DNA from: Acholeplasmatales bacterium
Lineage (GTDB): Bacteria > Bacillota_I > Bacilli_A > Acholeplasmatales > Anaeroplasmataceae
DNA: 16,858 nucleotides
Reading direction: 5' to 3'
Assembly (NCBI GenBank): GCA_016282815.1
Contig: JAEELU010000073.1
Coordinates: forward strand, 1 to 16,858
Shown: positions 8,207-14,658 of the stretch, piece by piece
Position numbering within the stretch: position 1 is the stretch's first letter
Layout: each line of letters opens with the position of its first letter
Translations under genes and position numbers: made by a program
The notes under the pieces: generated by a model
The model's input: the letters and a program-made list of their open reading frames with translations, nothing else
Told to the model about the DNA's origin: nothing
Databases searched by the model: none

Positions 8207-8235
8207 ATTTTACCATAATTTGTAATGAATTACAA
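8207..8235 (-). promoter_or_regulatory. Probable promoter for the cmk-rpsA-der-gpsA operon
   Basis: TTGTAA (8235-8230), a 17-base spacer and TAAAAT (8212-8207) preceded by TGG, an extended -10 form. The -35 overlaps the rluB stop codon. An inverted repeat TTTGTAAT-GA-ATTACAAA at 8219-8236 covers the -35 and part of the spacer. It lacks a T-run and so is a poor rluB terminator; rluB may also read through into cmk. Confidence 0.45.
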
Positions 8236-8958
8236 ACTATATAATTTCTTTACCTCATGAGGCTTTAATTCTCTATAATCACCAATTGATAAGCCCTCAA
8301 GTGTTATTCCTGCAAATGAAATTCTTTTTAATTTCTTTACAGGGAAGCCAACTGCCTCACACATTTTTCTTACCTGACGATTTCTACCTTCTGTTATTTC
8401 AAGTGTTATTAGGCTTGATTCATTCTTTCTATCTAGTGATATAACATCAACCTTAGCTCTTTTTGTCATAACACCATCAATCATAACACCCTTCATTAAA
8501 TTAACTATAGCCTCTTGAGTGATAATTCCATCCACTCTTACCTGATATATCTTTGATATTTCCTTATTGCTTCTAGTTAATCTATATGATAGCTCACCAT
8601 CATTTGTTAATAGTAAAACTCCTGCAGTGTCATAATCTAATCTACCAATTGGGAAAATTCTATTCTTTCTAATTTCAGGATCTATTAAATCCATTACTAA
8701 TCTTCTGTTATAAGGATCACTCATTGATGTTAAATAGCCAGTAGGCTTATTTATTACATAATAAAGCTTACCTAATCTTTCAAGCTCCTTACCATCAAAC
8801 TCGATTCTATCCTTTTTAGAAACCTTTGTTCCAAGCTCAGTAACGACCTTACCGTTTACCTTTACTCTACCTGAAACTATATATTCTTCACATTTTCTTC
8901 TTGAAGCTACTCCACATGAAGCGAGTACCTTTTGAAGTCTTTCATTATTATCATCCAC
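8230..8958 (-). CDS. rluB: 23S rRNA pseudouridine synthase (RluB family)
   Basis: A 242-residue RsuA/RluB-family enzyme that isomerises a uridine to pseudouridine in rRNA; in Bacillota the member at this locus is RluB, acting on 23S rRNA. An N-terminal S4 RNA-binding domain (ERLQKVLASCGVASRRKCEE) is followed by NKPTGYLTS and GRLDYDTAGVLLLTNDG with catalytic Asp108, then the TEGRNRQVRKMCEAVGFPV block. The GTG at 8967 overlaps the Shine-Dalgarno GAGGTG, so the GTG at 8958, six bases after it, is preferred. It precedes cmk, as in Bacillus. Distinguishing RluB from other RsuA-family members rests on this context. Confidence 0.93.
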   Translation of the reverse strand: MDDNNERLQKVLASCGVASRRKCEEYIVSGRVKVNGKVVTELGTKVSKKDRIEFDGKELERLGKLYYVINKPTGYLTSMSDPYNRRLVMDLIDPEIRKNRIFPIGRLDYDTAGVLLLTNDGELSYRLTRSNKEISKIYQVRVDGIITQEAIVNLMKGVMIDGVMTKRAKVDVISLDRKNESSLITLEITEGRNRQVRKMCEAVGFPVKKLKRISFAGITLEGLSIGDYRELKPHEVKKLYSL

Positions 8959-8981
8959 GACAATCACCTCAAATTAGAAAC

Positions 8982-9005
8982 ATTATAACACATTTTAATT
9001 ATAAA
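8982..9005 (-). promoter_or_regulatory. Extended -10 promoter for rluB
   Basis: TATAAT (8987-8982) preceded by TGT, an extended -10, with only a weak TTAATT 17 bases upstream. The GAGGTG ribosome binding site follows at 8972-8967. It is divergent from the aminopeptidase promoter; the two share a gap of about 110 bases between the starts. Confidence 0.5.
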
Positions 9006-9016
9006 TTAAAATATTT

Positions 9017-9045
9017 TTTCTAATATCGAATAATTGTGATATAAT
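9017..9045 (+). promoter_or_regulatory. Extended -10 promoter for the M18 aminopeptidase gene
   Basis: TTTCTA (9017-9022), a 17-base spacer and TATAAT (9040-9045) preceded by TGA, an extended -10. The Shine-Dalgarno GGAGGTG lies at 9056-9062 and the ATG at 9069. Confidence 0.6.
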
Positions 9046-9068
9046 AATTGCCAGTGGAGGTGTTAATT

Positions 9069-10439
9069 ATGTATTCAAAAAATGCATGGGAAAAATATCA
9101 AGATATTGATATTGAAAACGTAATGAAGTTTTCAGAAGGATATAAGGATTTTATATCTAAATGTAAAACTGAAAGAGAATGTGTTAAATATTCTATTAAG
9201 CTAGCTGAGGCTAAGGGCTATAAAAATTTAGATAATGTAAAAACATTAAAGCCAGGTGATAAGGTATATGCTACAAATAAGGGTAAAAACTTTATAGCAT
9301 TTATCATTGGTAGTGAGGATATCGAAAATGGTATTAACATTTTAGGTGCTCATATCGATTCACCAAGAATTGATTTAAAGCAAAATGCTTTATACGAAAA
9401 GGATGGTTTTACACTAGCTGATTCACATTATTATGGTGGAATCAAGAAATATCAATGGGTTGCGAGACCTCTTGCAATACATGGTGTTGTATGTAAAAAG
9501 GATGGTTCTATCGTTGATGTGGTAATTGGTGAGGATGATAAAGATCCAATCGTATATATCACTGATTTATTAATCCATTTAGCTGCTGATCAAATGGGTA
9601 AGACTGGCTCTAAGGTAGTTGAGGGTGAGGATTTAGATATTACACTTTCTTCTATTCCTGCTAAGGATTCAGATAAGGATAAGGTTAAGGCTTATCTATT
9701 AAAGCTATTAAAGGATAAGTATGATATTGAGGAGGAGGATTTCGTATCAAGCGAATTTGAAATCGTTCCTGCTGGTGCAGCAAGAGATTTAGGCTTAGAT
9801 AGATCTATGGTTATGGGCTATGGTCATGACGATAGAGTTTGTGCTTATACTTCTTTACTTGCTATACTTGATACTGATAAGCTTGAAAGAACTTCTTGTG
9901 CTGTATTAGTAGATAAGGAGGAAATCGGTTCAGTTGGTGCTACAGGTGCACACTCTATTTGGTTTGAAAATACTATCGCTGAGCTAATCAATAAGCTAAC
10001 AAGCTATAATGATTTAAAGCTACGTCATACTATCACAAATAGCTATATGCTATCAAGTGATGTTAGCGCAGGCTATGATCCTATTTATTCATATGCATTC
10101 GAAAGAAAAAATGCCGCATTCCTAGGAAACGGCATCACATTCAACAAATATACAGGTGCACGTGGTAAATCAGGCTGTAATGATGCAATGCCTGAATACA
10201 TCGCTAAAATCCGTAAGATTATGGATGATAACAATGTAAATTATCAAACTGCAGAGCTTGGTAAGGTTGATGTAGGTGGCGGTGGAACTATCGCATACAT
10301 TTTAGGTAACTATAATATGAATGTTATCGATGCTGGTATTCCTGTTCTATCAATGCACGCTCCAAGCGAGGTTGTATCTAAGGCTGATATTTATGAAGCA
10401 TACCTTGGATATAAGGCATTTATAAAGGATATAAAGTAA
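9069..10439 (+). CDS. M18-family metal-dependent aminopeptidase
   Basis: A 456-residue cytoplasmic zinc aminopeptidase of family M18 (aspartyl aminopeptidase/ApeA-ApeB group), which removes N-terminal residues from peptides. Expected metal and catalytic residues are visible: His95 and Asp97 in GAHIDSPR, Asp254/Asp255 in YGHDDRVCAY, Glu284/Glu285 in DKEEIGSVGATG, Asp331 in SSDVSAGYDP and His430 in SMHAPSE. Length fits the family. An in-frame TTG at 9048 is upstream of the Shine-Dalgarno GGAGGTG (9056-9062), so the ATG at 9069, six bases after it, is the start. Monocistronic between its own promoter and a strong palindromic terminator. Codons near 10090-10220 are richer in C-ending forms than the rest. 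Confidence 0.95.
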   Translation: MYSKNAWEKYQDIDIENVMKFSEGYKDFISKCKTERECVKYSIKLAEAKGYKNLDNVKTLKPGDKVYATNKGKNFIAFIIGSEDIENGINILGAHIDSPRIDLKQNALYEKDGFTLADSHYYGGIKKYQWVARPLAIHGVVCKKDGSIVDVVIGEDDKDPIVYITDLLIHLAADQMGKTGSKVVEGEDLDITLSSIPAKDSDKDKVKAYLLKLLKDKYDIEEEDFVSSEFEIVPAGAARDLGLDRSMVMGYGHDDRVCAYTSLLAILDTDKLERTSCAVLVDKEEIGSVGATGAHSIWFENTIAELINKLTSYNDLKLRHTITNSYMLSSDVSAGYDPIYSYAFERKNAAFLGNGITFNKYTGARGKSGCNDAMPEYIAKIRKIMDDNNVNYQTAELGKVDVGGGGTIAYILGNYNMNVIDAGIPVLSMHAPSEVVSKADIYEAYLGYKAFIKDIK

Positions 10440-10440
10440 T

Positions 10441-10473
10441 AAAAAAATTGGGTACTCTTAAGAGTACCCTTTT
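10441..10473. terminator. Bidirectional intrinsic terminator between convergent genes
   Basis: A perfect 20-base palindrome with arms GGGTACTC (10450-10457) and GAGTACCC (10462-10469) around TTAA. It is flanked by an A-run at 10441-10447 and a T-run at 10470-10473, so it can end both the plus-strand aminopeptidase transcript and the minus-strand lipoprotein transcript. It is the most GC-rich hairpin I saw in the window. Confidence 0.88.
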
Positions 10474-10474
10474 A

Positions 10475-11695
10475 TTATGAAACTATTATATCGTTAGTGC
10501 TTGCTGAAGGAACCCTATATAAATAATTAATTCCATTTGAAATATAAGATTCATAAGCACTATGTCTACCATTTGTAGACTTTCTACCGTATGTTAATGA
10601 ATTATATGACATACCATAATAATCATATGTTCTAGCTGAATCATCCCATGTTACATCAAATCCATAATATTCACTATCGATATAAACATAATTCCATGCA
10701 TGTGCCTCACCCATAGGGCTAGTTGATGTATATCCCATACCTGATGCAGTAACTGTAGGAATACCAAGATTCTTTAATAAATAAGTAAATAATTCTGCAT
10801 ATGCTTCACATACACCTTTTCCCTCATATGGTATACCAACCATATTATGTGATATAGATTTTGTTGATGGAGTTACACCATCAGCCTCATATGCATATTG
10901 AGCATGTGCAACTATATAATCATGAACATGCTTAACCTTTTCCTCTACTGTCATCTCATCTAAAATTCCAGCATAGCATAAGCCTTCAAATTCAGCTATT
11001 TTATTATTATATTCTAATCTTTTAGATGATAAAGCATATTCCTCATCTACTGCAAGCTTAATATAATATTTTGATGTAGAGCCTTGAGTTTGATGATATG
11101 TTAATAATGTATTACTTACAAAATAAAATCTTGGATTATCTAATAATACAGTTTTTAATACTGCAAGTGCTTCATTTGCTGAAATATTAAATTCAGTATA
11201 TTCTACATCCTCAAATATATAATATGTAGATGTAACACCTGACACATCTAGATTTTGACCATTAACATTAGATGTAGATTTTGAAAAATCATCTAAAGCA
11301 TTTCTAAATTTTATATATAAGCCTTGATAATTATCCTTATTAGCATATCTTTCCCAATCCTTATAGCCATATTCTAACACTAATTCTTCTTCACTTGTAC
11401 TTGTTGAAGATGAAGATGATTTAGTAGATGTAGCTTTAGTTGTTGATGAACTATCTCTACTTGTATTTGTACTAGATTCTACTGTAGACTTACTACTTGT
11501 AGTAGTTGGCTCTATAACTGGATTTGTTTTATCTGAAGGTTTAGGTAAACTACTTGTAGTAGTTTCAGTTGTAGTCTCACCAGATCCTCCTAAGCCTATT
11601 TTTTCTAGGGCTCTTTCAAAAAACGCACAAGACGAAAGAGAGGCTAGTGAGAAAATTATTAAAATTGCAATTACAAATCTTTTAAATATTTTCAT
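10475..11695 (-). CDS. Transglutaminase-like domain lipoprotein
   Basis: A 406-residue predicted surface lipoprotein. Residues 1-23 form a lipoprotein signal peptide with lipobox SLSSC and Cys23 as the lipid-modified residue. Residues 38-103 are a low-complexity Ser/Thr-rich stalk. The C-terminal half has a transglutaminase/protease-like core: Cys296 in GKGVCEAYAELF, His332 in GEAHAWNYVYI and Asp347 in GFDVTWDD, an intact catalytic triad. Such domains in Gram-positive surface proteins may act as peptidases or cross-linking enzymes; the substrate is unknown. The ATG at 11695 follows GGAGG by six bases, better than the TTG just before it. It is 18 bases after a small membrane-protein gene and probably co-transcribed with it. 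The function of the stalk as a wall-spanning spacer is inference. Confidence 0.88.
   Translation of the reverse strand: MKIFKRFVIAILIIFSLASLSSCAFFERALEKIGLGGSGETTTETTTSSLPKPSDKTNPVIEPTTTSSKSTVESSTNTSRDSSSTTKATSTKSSSSSTSTSEEELVLEYGYKDWERYANKDNYQGLYIKFRNALDDFSKSTSNVNGQNLDVSGVTSTYYIFEDVEYTEFNISANEALAVLKTVLLDNPRFYFVSNTLLTYHQTQGSTSKYYIKLAVDEEYALSSKRLEYNNKIAEFEGLCYAGILDEMTVEEKVKHVHDYIVAHAQYAYEADGVTPSTKSISHNMVGIPYEGKGVCEAYAELFTYLLKNLGIPTVTASGMGYTSTSPMGEAHAWNYVYIDSEYYGFDVTWDDSARTYDYYGMSYNSLTYGRKSTNGRHSAYESYISNGINYLYRVPSASTNDIIVS
11492..11564. repeat. Two copies of a 16-base repeat in the Ser/Thr-rich stalk coding region
   Basis: ACTACTTGTAGTAGTT occurs at 11492-11507 and again at 11549-11564, 57 bases apart and therefore in the same reading frame. 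On the coding strand each encodes a TTTSS run. The unit is itself an imperfect inverted repeat. This suggests local duplication in the low-complexity stalk. Confidence 0.75.
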
Positions 11696-11713
11696 CAAAA
11701 GCCTCCTTTTTTA

Positions 11714-11992
11714 TTATCTAATTACGCCTATTACTGCTAATACTGCAAAGAGAACGAACAATGTCATTAACACTATCTTTAATGTCTTGTTCATCTTTGA
11801 ATCATATAGCCACATCCAGCCGAATACTAATCCACATGCTATTAATATTAATACAGAAATATTCTTTAACCATTTTAAAGTGTTTTCTAAAGCATTACCT
11901 GGAATGAATGTAAGTAGCCATACAGTACCAGCAAGCATTAATGCTATAAAGCATAAAAAGCCAATAATTGTAGTTAGTTTAACTTCCTTCAT
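11714..11992 (-). CDS. Small membrane protein, three predicted helices
   Basis: A 92-residue protein I do not recognise. Hydrophobic segments lie at about residues 7-29, 43-64 and 70-91, with a short charged loop (YDSKMNKTLK) between the second and third. It has no cysteine pair, catalytic motif or signal-peptidase site that would give a function. ATG at 11992 follows GGGAGG with good spacing, and an extended -10 lies upstream, so the reading frame is probably real. It is followed 18 bases later by the transglutaminase-like lipoprotein gene on the same strand, which suggests a role at the membrane or surface, by context only. Confidence 0.75.
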   Translation of the reverse strand: MKEVKLTTIIGFLCFIALMLAGTVWLLTFIPGNALENTLKWLKNISVLILIACGLVFGWMWLYDSKMNKTLKIVLMTLFVLFAVLAVIGVIR

Positions 11993-12020
11993 TTGTTTTT
12001 CCTCCCGATTTATATTTATT

Positions 12021-12026
12021 ATTATA
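12021..12026 (-). promoter_or_regulatory. Extended -10 element for the small membrane protein and lipoprotein genes
   Basis: TATAAT (12026-12021) preceded by TGG; no good -35 is seen 17 bases upstream. The ribosome binding site GGGAGG (12006-12001) follows. A short inverted repeat GTAGTAT-TTT-ATACTAC at 12046-12062 covers the rsmH stop codon and lies just upstream, but on the minus strand it is not followed by a T-run. Confidence 0.45.
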
Positions 12027-12053
12027 CCATTATTTTAGTATTATTGTAGTATT

Positions 12054-12980
12054 TTATACTACTTTTTTTATTACACGCATTTTAGCACTATGTGCTCTAT
12101 TATTATATTCAAGCTCCTCTTCACTAGGTAAAATTGGATGCTTATTAACAAGCTCATAGTCAGCACCCTTGATATTATTGATAGGTAATCCCTTAGGAAT
12201 ATTTACTGTGCTTCTTTCCTTAAATACTACCTTACAAATTCTATCCTCCAGTGAATGGAAGGTAATTACAACTACTCTACCATCCTTATTAAGCATATCA
12301 AGTGCTTGATTAACTGATACCTCAAATACTCTTAATTCATCATTTACGGCGATACGTAGTGCTTGAAATATCTTTTTAGCAGGATGTCCCTTCATATTTA
12401 AAACCTTTTGAGGTAATGATTTTTTTATTACATCAACAAGCTCAAATGTTGTTTCTATCCTTTTTGTTTTTCTAGCCTCAACGATACCCTTAGCAATCAT
12501 TCTACTATTAGAATCCTCACCATATCTAAAGAATATATTTGATAATTCATCAAGTGAATAATTGTTAACTATATATTCAGCAGTTAATTCCTTATCCTGA
12601 TCCATTCTCATATCAAGCTTAGCATCATAATTATAGGAGAATCCTCTTTCTGGTATATCAAATTGGAATGATGAAACACCTAAATCATATAGAATTCCAT
12701 CAATCTTAGTAACTCCTAGCTTATTTAATTCTTCCTTTAAATTAACGAAATTACTTTTTATAAAAGTAAAATTAGAGCCTACCTCACTTAAAACCTCGTT
12801 TGCTCTACCAATTGCATATTCATCCTGGTCAAAGCAATATAAATGACCTGTAGTTAATCTTTTTAATATTTCCTTTGAATGTCCTCCACCACCTGTAGTA
12901 GCGTCAACATAAATACCTTCAGGTTTTATATTTAAATATTCAATTGCTTCATTTAATAAAACACTCTTATGTATATACAT
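12054..12980 (-). CDS. rsmH: 16S rRNA m4C1402 methyltransferase RsmH (MraW)
   Basis: A 308-residue SAM-dependent enzyme that methylates N4 of C1402 in the 16S rRNA decoding site. The SAM-binding DATTGGGGHSKEIL is near residues 16-29. Also present are YDLGVSSFQFDIPERGFSYN, HPAKKIFQALRIAVNDEL and VVITFHSLEDRICK, all characteristic of MraW. The GTG at 12989 is inside the Shine-Dalgarno AGGTGAG, so the ATG at 12980 is taken as start. In most Bacillota rsmH heads the division and cell-wall cluster after mraZ. Here it is followed by unrelated membrane and lipoprotein genes and preceded by rpmF, with no mraZ or ftsL in the window. Confidence 0.97.
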   Translation of the reverse strand: MYIHKSVLLNEAIEYLNIKPEGIYVDATTGGGGHSKEILKRLTTGHLYCFDQDEYAIGRANEVLSEVGSNFTFIKSNFVNLKEELNKLGVTKIDGILYDLGVSSFQFDIPERGFSYNYDAKLDMRMDQDKELTAEYIVNNYSLDELSNIFFRYGEDSNSRMIAKGIVEARKTKRIETTFELVDVIKKSLPQKVLNMKGHPAKKIFQALRIAVNDELRVFEVSVNQALDMLNKDGRVVVITFHSLEDRICKVVFKERSTVNIPKGLPINNIKGADYELVNKHPILPSEEELEYNNRAHSAKMRVIKKVV

Positions 12981-12996
12981 TATACTCACCTATTTG

Positions 12997-13002
12997 ATTA
13001 TA
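12997..13002 (-). promoter_or_regulatory. Possible -10 element upstream of rsmH
   Basis: TATAAT (13002-12997) preceded by TGG, but only about five bases before the Shine-Dalgarno AGGTGAG, which would leave almost no leader, and no clear -35 is present. A promoter is expected here because a terminator-like hairpin separates rsmH from rpmF, but the assignment is weak. Confidence 0.3.
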
Positions 13003-13025
13003 CCATATTTTAAATTATATCTCTA

Positions 13026-13057
13026 TAAATAGAAAATAGGCACCCCAGTGCCTATTT
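13026..13057 (-). terminator. Intrinsic terminator after rpmF
   Basis: Ten-base arms AAATAGGCAC (13034-13043) and GTGCCTATTT (13048-13057) with a four-base loop. On the minus strand the stem is followed by TTTTCTATTT. It lies about 20 bases after the rpmF stop codon and separates yceD-rpmF from rsmH. Confidence 0.78.
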
Positions 13058-13075
13058 CTATTTCCGAATAATTAA

Positions 13076-13273
13076 TTATTCTTCGTCTTCTTTTTTTGCC
13101 TTTGGAGTAACAACTTGCTTACCATTGTAGTAACCACAATTACCACATACTCTATGTGCTAATGTTAATTCACCACAGTTAGGACAAGTAATCATTCCAG
13201 GTACTGATAGAGCTAAGTGAGAACGTCTTTGTCTCTTCTTCATCTTAGAAACTCTTCTAAAAGGAACTGCCAT
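13076..13273 (-). CDS. rpmF: Ribosomal protein bL32, zinc-binding form
   Basis: A 65-residue 50S subunit protein. The Lys/Arg-rich N-terminus MAVPFRRVSKMKKRQRRSH is typical. Cys30, Cys33, Cys43 and Cys46 form a CxxC...CxxC zinc ribbon, so this is the zinc-containing form rather than the zinc-independent paralogue. ATG at 13273 with AGGAGG upstream; that site overlaps the stop codon of the preceding yceD gene, giving translational linkage. yceD-rpmF is a conserved pair across bacteria. Confidence 0.98.
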   Translation of the reverse strand: MAVPFRRVSKMKKRQRRSHLALSVPGMITCPNCGELTLAHRVCGNCGYYNGKQVVTPKAKKEDEE

Positions 13274-13284
13274 GTCTAATCCTC

Positions 13285-13743
13285 CTACAATAAATCCTTT
13301 AGCGAGGCAAATGCTGGATTAATATTATCCTCTTCCTCAGCTTCATCTTCATCCTGATAATCATCTTCAAATTCATGATTAGATATAGATACTGGCTTCT
13401 CAGATAATATTTGAGCTATAATTGCTTCCTTAGTATCTAGGGTACTAGTTTCAATTATAGTAGCATCTAAAGTTTCTGGATTAGTAGTATAAAGCTCAGT
13501 TGTTTCAGTATCAATCTTATAATTTATTATCTCAAGTGTAACTGAATCCTCAAGGCCAAGCTCACATGAAATTTTAAATTCACATTGATATGTATCATCA
13601 CCATATTCTCTAATAGTAGTTCTTACATTAACATTATTAACTGATTTGATATTCTCAAAACCAACTAATTCTGATAAATCTAAGCACTCATCAAATGTAT
13701 ATGGCATAGATATTTTATTTAACTGTGCTAAAGCCCACTTCAC
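13285..13743 (-). CDS. yceD: YceD/DUF177 family protein
   Basis: A 152-residue member of the DUF177 (YceD) family, encoded just before rpmF as in most bacteria and linked to large-subunit rRNA or ribosome maturation. The N-terminal KWALAQLNK, the central beta-rich region with CEFKISCELGLEDSVTLEI, an acidic segment (residues about 127-144) and the C-terminal NPAFASLKDLL match the family layout. The Shine-Dalgarno GAGGTG contains an in-frame GTG at 13752; the GTG at 13743, six bases after it, is the better start and gives MKWALAQ. The stop TAG touches the rpmF Shine-Dalgarno. Family assignment is by context and general pattern. Confidence 0.88.
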   Translation of the reverse strand: MKWALAQLNKISMPYTFDECLDLSELVGFENIKSVNNVNVRTTIREYGDDTYQCEFKISCELGLEDSVTLEIINYKIDTETTELYTTNPETLDATIIETSTLDTKEAIIAQILSEKPVSISNHEFEDDYQDEDEAEEEDNINPAFASLKDLL

Positions 13744-13765
13744 CAAAATCACCTCAGCCTGATTT

Positions 13766-13794
13766 ATTATACTTATTTATAGTATAAATGTCAA
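13766..13794 (-). promoter_or_regulatory. Perfect consensus sigma-A promoter for yceD-rpmF
   Basis: TTGACA (13794-13789), a 17-base spacer and TATAAT (13771-13766), all twelve bases matching consensus, about 15 bases before the GAGGTG ribosome binding site. Strong expression fits a ribosomal protein operon. Confidence 0.88.
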
Positions 13795-13854
13795 GAAATA
13801 TTATTAGAAAAAGAGCTTATTTACATAGATTAATCTGTAATACTTTTTATAATA

Positions 13855-13882
13855 ATAAAAACCAGTTAATAAACTGGCTTTA
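13855..13882 (-). terminator. Intrinsic terminator after the deformylase-like gene
   Basis: Arms CCAGTT (13862-13867) and AACTGG (13872-13877) with a four-base loop, lengthened by a G-T pair and flanking A/T pairs. On the minus strand it is followed by TTTTTATT. It begins directly at the stop codon of the deformylase-like gene and ends that transcript. Confidence 0.8.
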
Positions 13883-14290
13883 TATGATTATTCCATTTAA
13901 ATGATCTATCTCGTGCTCGATTATTTGAGCAGTAAAATCCTTATAGGATTTTGTTCTTTTAATGAAATTTTCATCAAGAAATACTACCTTAATATTCTTA
14001 TATCTAACTGCAGGTCTCATACCATCAAGTGATAGGCATCCCTCAAAGGCTTTATATTCACCTGATTTTGATGTTATTTTTGGATTTACCATAATATTAA
14101 TTTTATTATTATCATAAAAAACGATAATATTTTTATGGTATCCAATCATATTAGCTGCCATTCCAACACAATGTGATGAATTAAATTTTAATGTATCTAC
14201 TAATTCATCGATGATATATTTATCATCTTGGTTAGCATCTACAGATTTAATCTTAAGTAGCTCTTCTTTTTTGATTATATTCTTTACCAT
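13880..14290 (-). CDS. Peptide-deformylase-like protein with altered motif 1
   Basis: A 136-residue protein of the peptide deformylase family, which removes the formyl group from nascent N-terminal methionine. Motif 2, EGCLS with Cys85 at 83-87, and motif 3, HEIDH at 126-130 with His126, Glu127 and His130, supply the metal ligands and catalytic Glu. Motif 1 reads GMAANM at 43-48, where active enzymes have GLAAPQ; the Gln that stabilises the transition state is Met. The protein stops six residues after HEIDH, shorter than classical enzymes of about 150-190 residues. It may be an inactive or specialised paralogue rather than the housekeeping Def. Its ATG overlaps the stop codon of the FakA-domain gene (TAATG), so the two are translationally coupled. 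Confidence 0.88.
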   Translation of the reverse strand: MVKNIIKKEELLKIKSVDANQDDKYIIDELVDTLKFNSSHCVGMAANMIGYHKNIIVFYDNNKINIMVNPKITSKSGEYKAFEGCLSLDGMRPAVRYKNIKVVFLDENFIKRTKSYKDFTAQIIEHEIDHLNGIII

Positions 14291-14601
14291 TAGCCCTTTA
14301 AGCCATCAGCCTGACGTTGCATATTTTCAATAACAACATCATAGATATCTCCAACCTCTTGGCCATGTGCTAATACTAGCCAAGGCTCATTAGTGTGGAA
14401 ATGAATCTTAATGAAGTTCTCAGGGTTACCATATTTATCCTCACCCTCAACTGAAGCTACTACAAGGCTATCACCAACTAATTTAGTTAAAATGAATTCT
14501 CTAAACTCATCCTCAGCGTCATCTACATCCTTATCTCCGATATCAATTAATAATTGAGTATCAAATTTATATTCTACTATACTTTTATGTTCCTTTACCA
14601 T
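14290..14601 (-). CDS. Stand-alone protein resembling the middle domain of FakA/YloV
   Basis: A 103-residue cytoplasmic protein. Residues 8-97 align by eye with the linker domain of the fatty acid kinase FakA (YloV): EYKFDTQLLI at 10-19 matches the EFGFCTEVMV region, GDSLVV at 43-48, KIHFHTNEP at 65-73 and IENMQRQ at 91-97. The N-terminal DhaL kinase domain and the C-terminal FakB-binding domain are absent and not encoded beside it, so it cannot be a kinase. The HxH is kept, while the Cys of FCTE is Asp here. An insertion at 51-62 separates the two halves. ATG at 14601 after GGAGG. Own promoter; coupled to the deformylase-like gene. Similar short proteins are sometimes annotated as kinase to dihydroxyacetone kinase; function is unknown. 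Confidence 0.78.
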   Translation of the reverse strand: MVKEHKSIVEYKFDTQLLIDIGDKDVDDAEDEFREFILTKLVGDSLVVASVEGEDKYGNPENFIKIHFHTNEPWLVLAHGQEVGDIYDVVIENMQRQADGLKG

Positions 14602-14627
14602 TTTAAAACCTCCAAATTTCTAAATCA

Positions 14628-14656
14628 ATTATATAACATTTTTAATTATTTGTCAT
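14628..14656 (-). promoter_or_regulatory. Promoter for the FakA-domain and deformylase-like genes
   Basis: ATGACA (14656-14651), a 17-base spacer and TATAAT (14633-14628), one mismatch from consensus. The -35 starts just after the rnhB stop codon. No terminator hairpin is seen after rnhB, so read-through from lepB-rbgA-rnhB is also likely. Confidence 0.7.
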
Positions 14657-14658
14657 TA

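Noticed and set aside
11787..12038. Plus-strand open frame of 83 codons
   Set aside because: Covers the small membrane-protein gene antisense and its promoter; the minus-strand frame has the better ribosome binding site and hydrophobic pattern.
12046..12070. Hairpin GTAGTAT-TTT-ATACTAC followed by a T-run on the plus strand
   Set aside because: It has terminator form only on the plus strand, where no gene ends. The arms come from the KKVV-stop codons of rsmH and their downstream bases.
13795..13860. Short gap between the deformylase-like terminator and the yceD promoter, checked for a small RNA
   Set aside because: Only AT-rich sequence with a minor AGATTAATCT palindrome; no promoter-terminator pair of its own.
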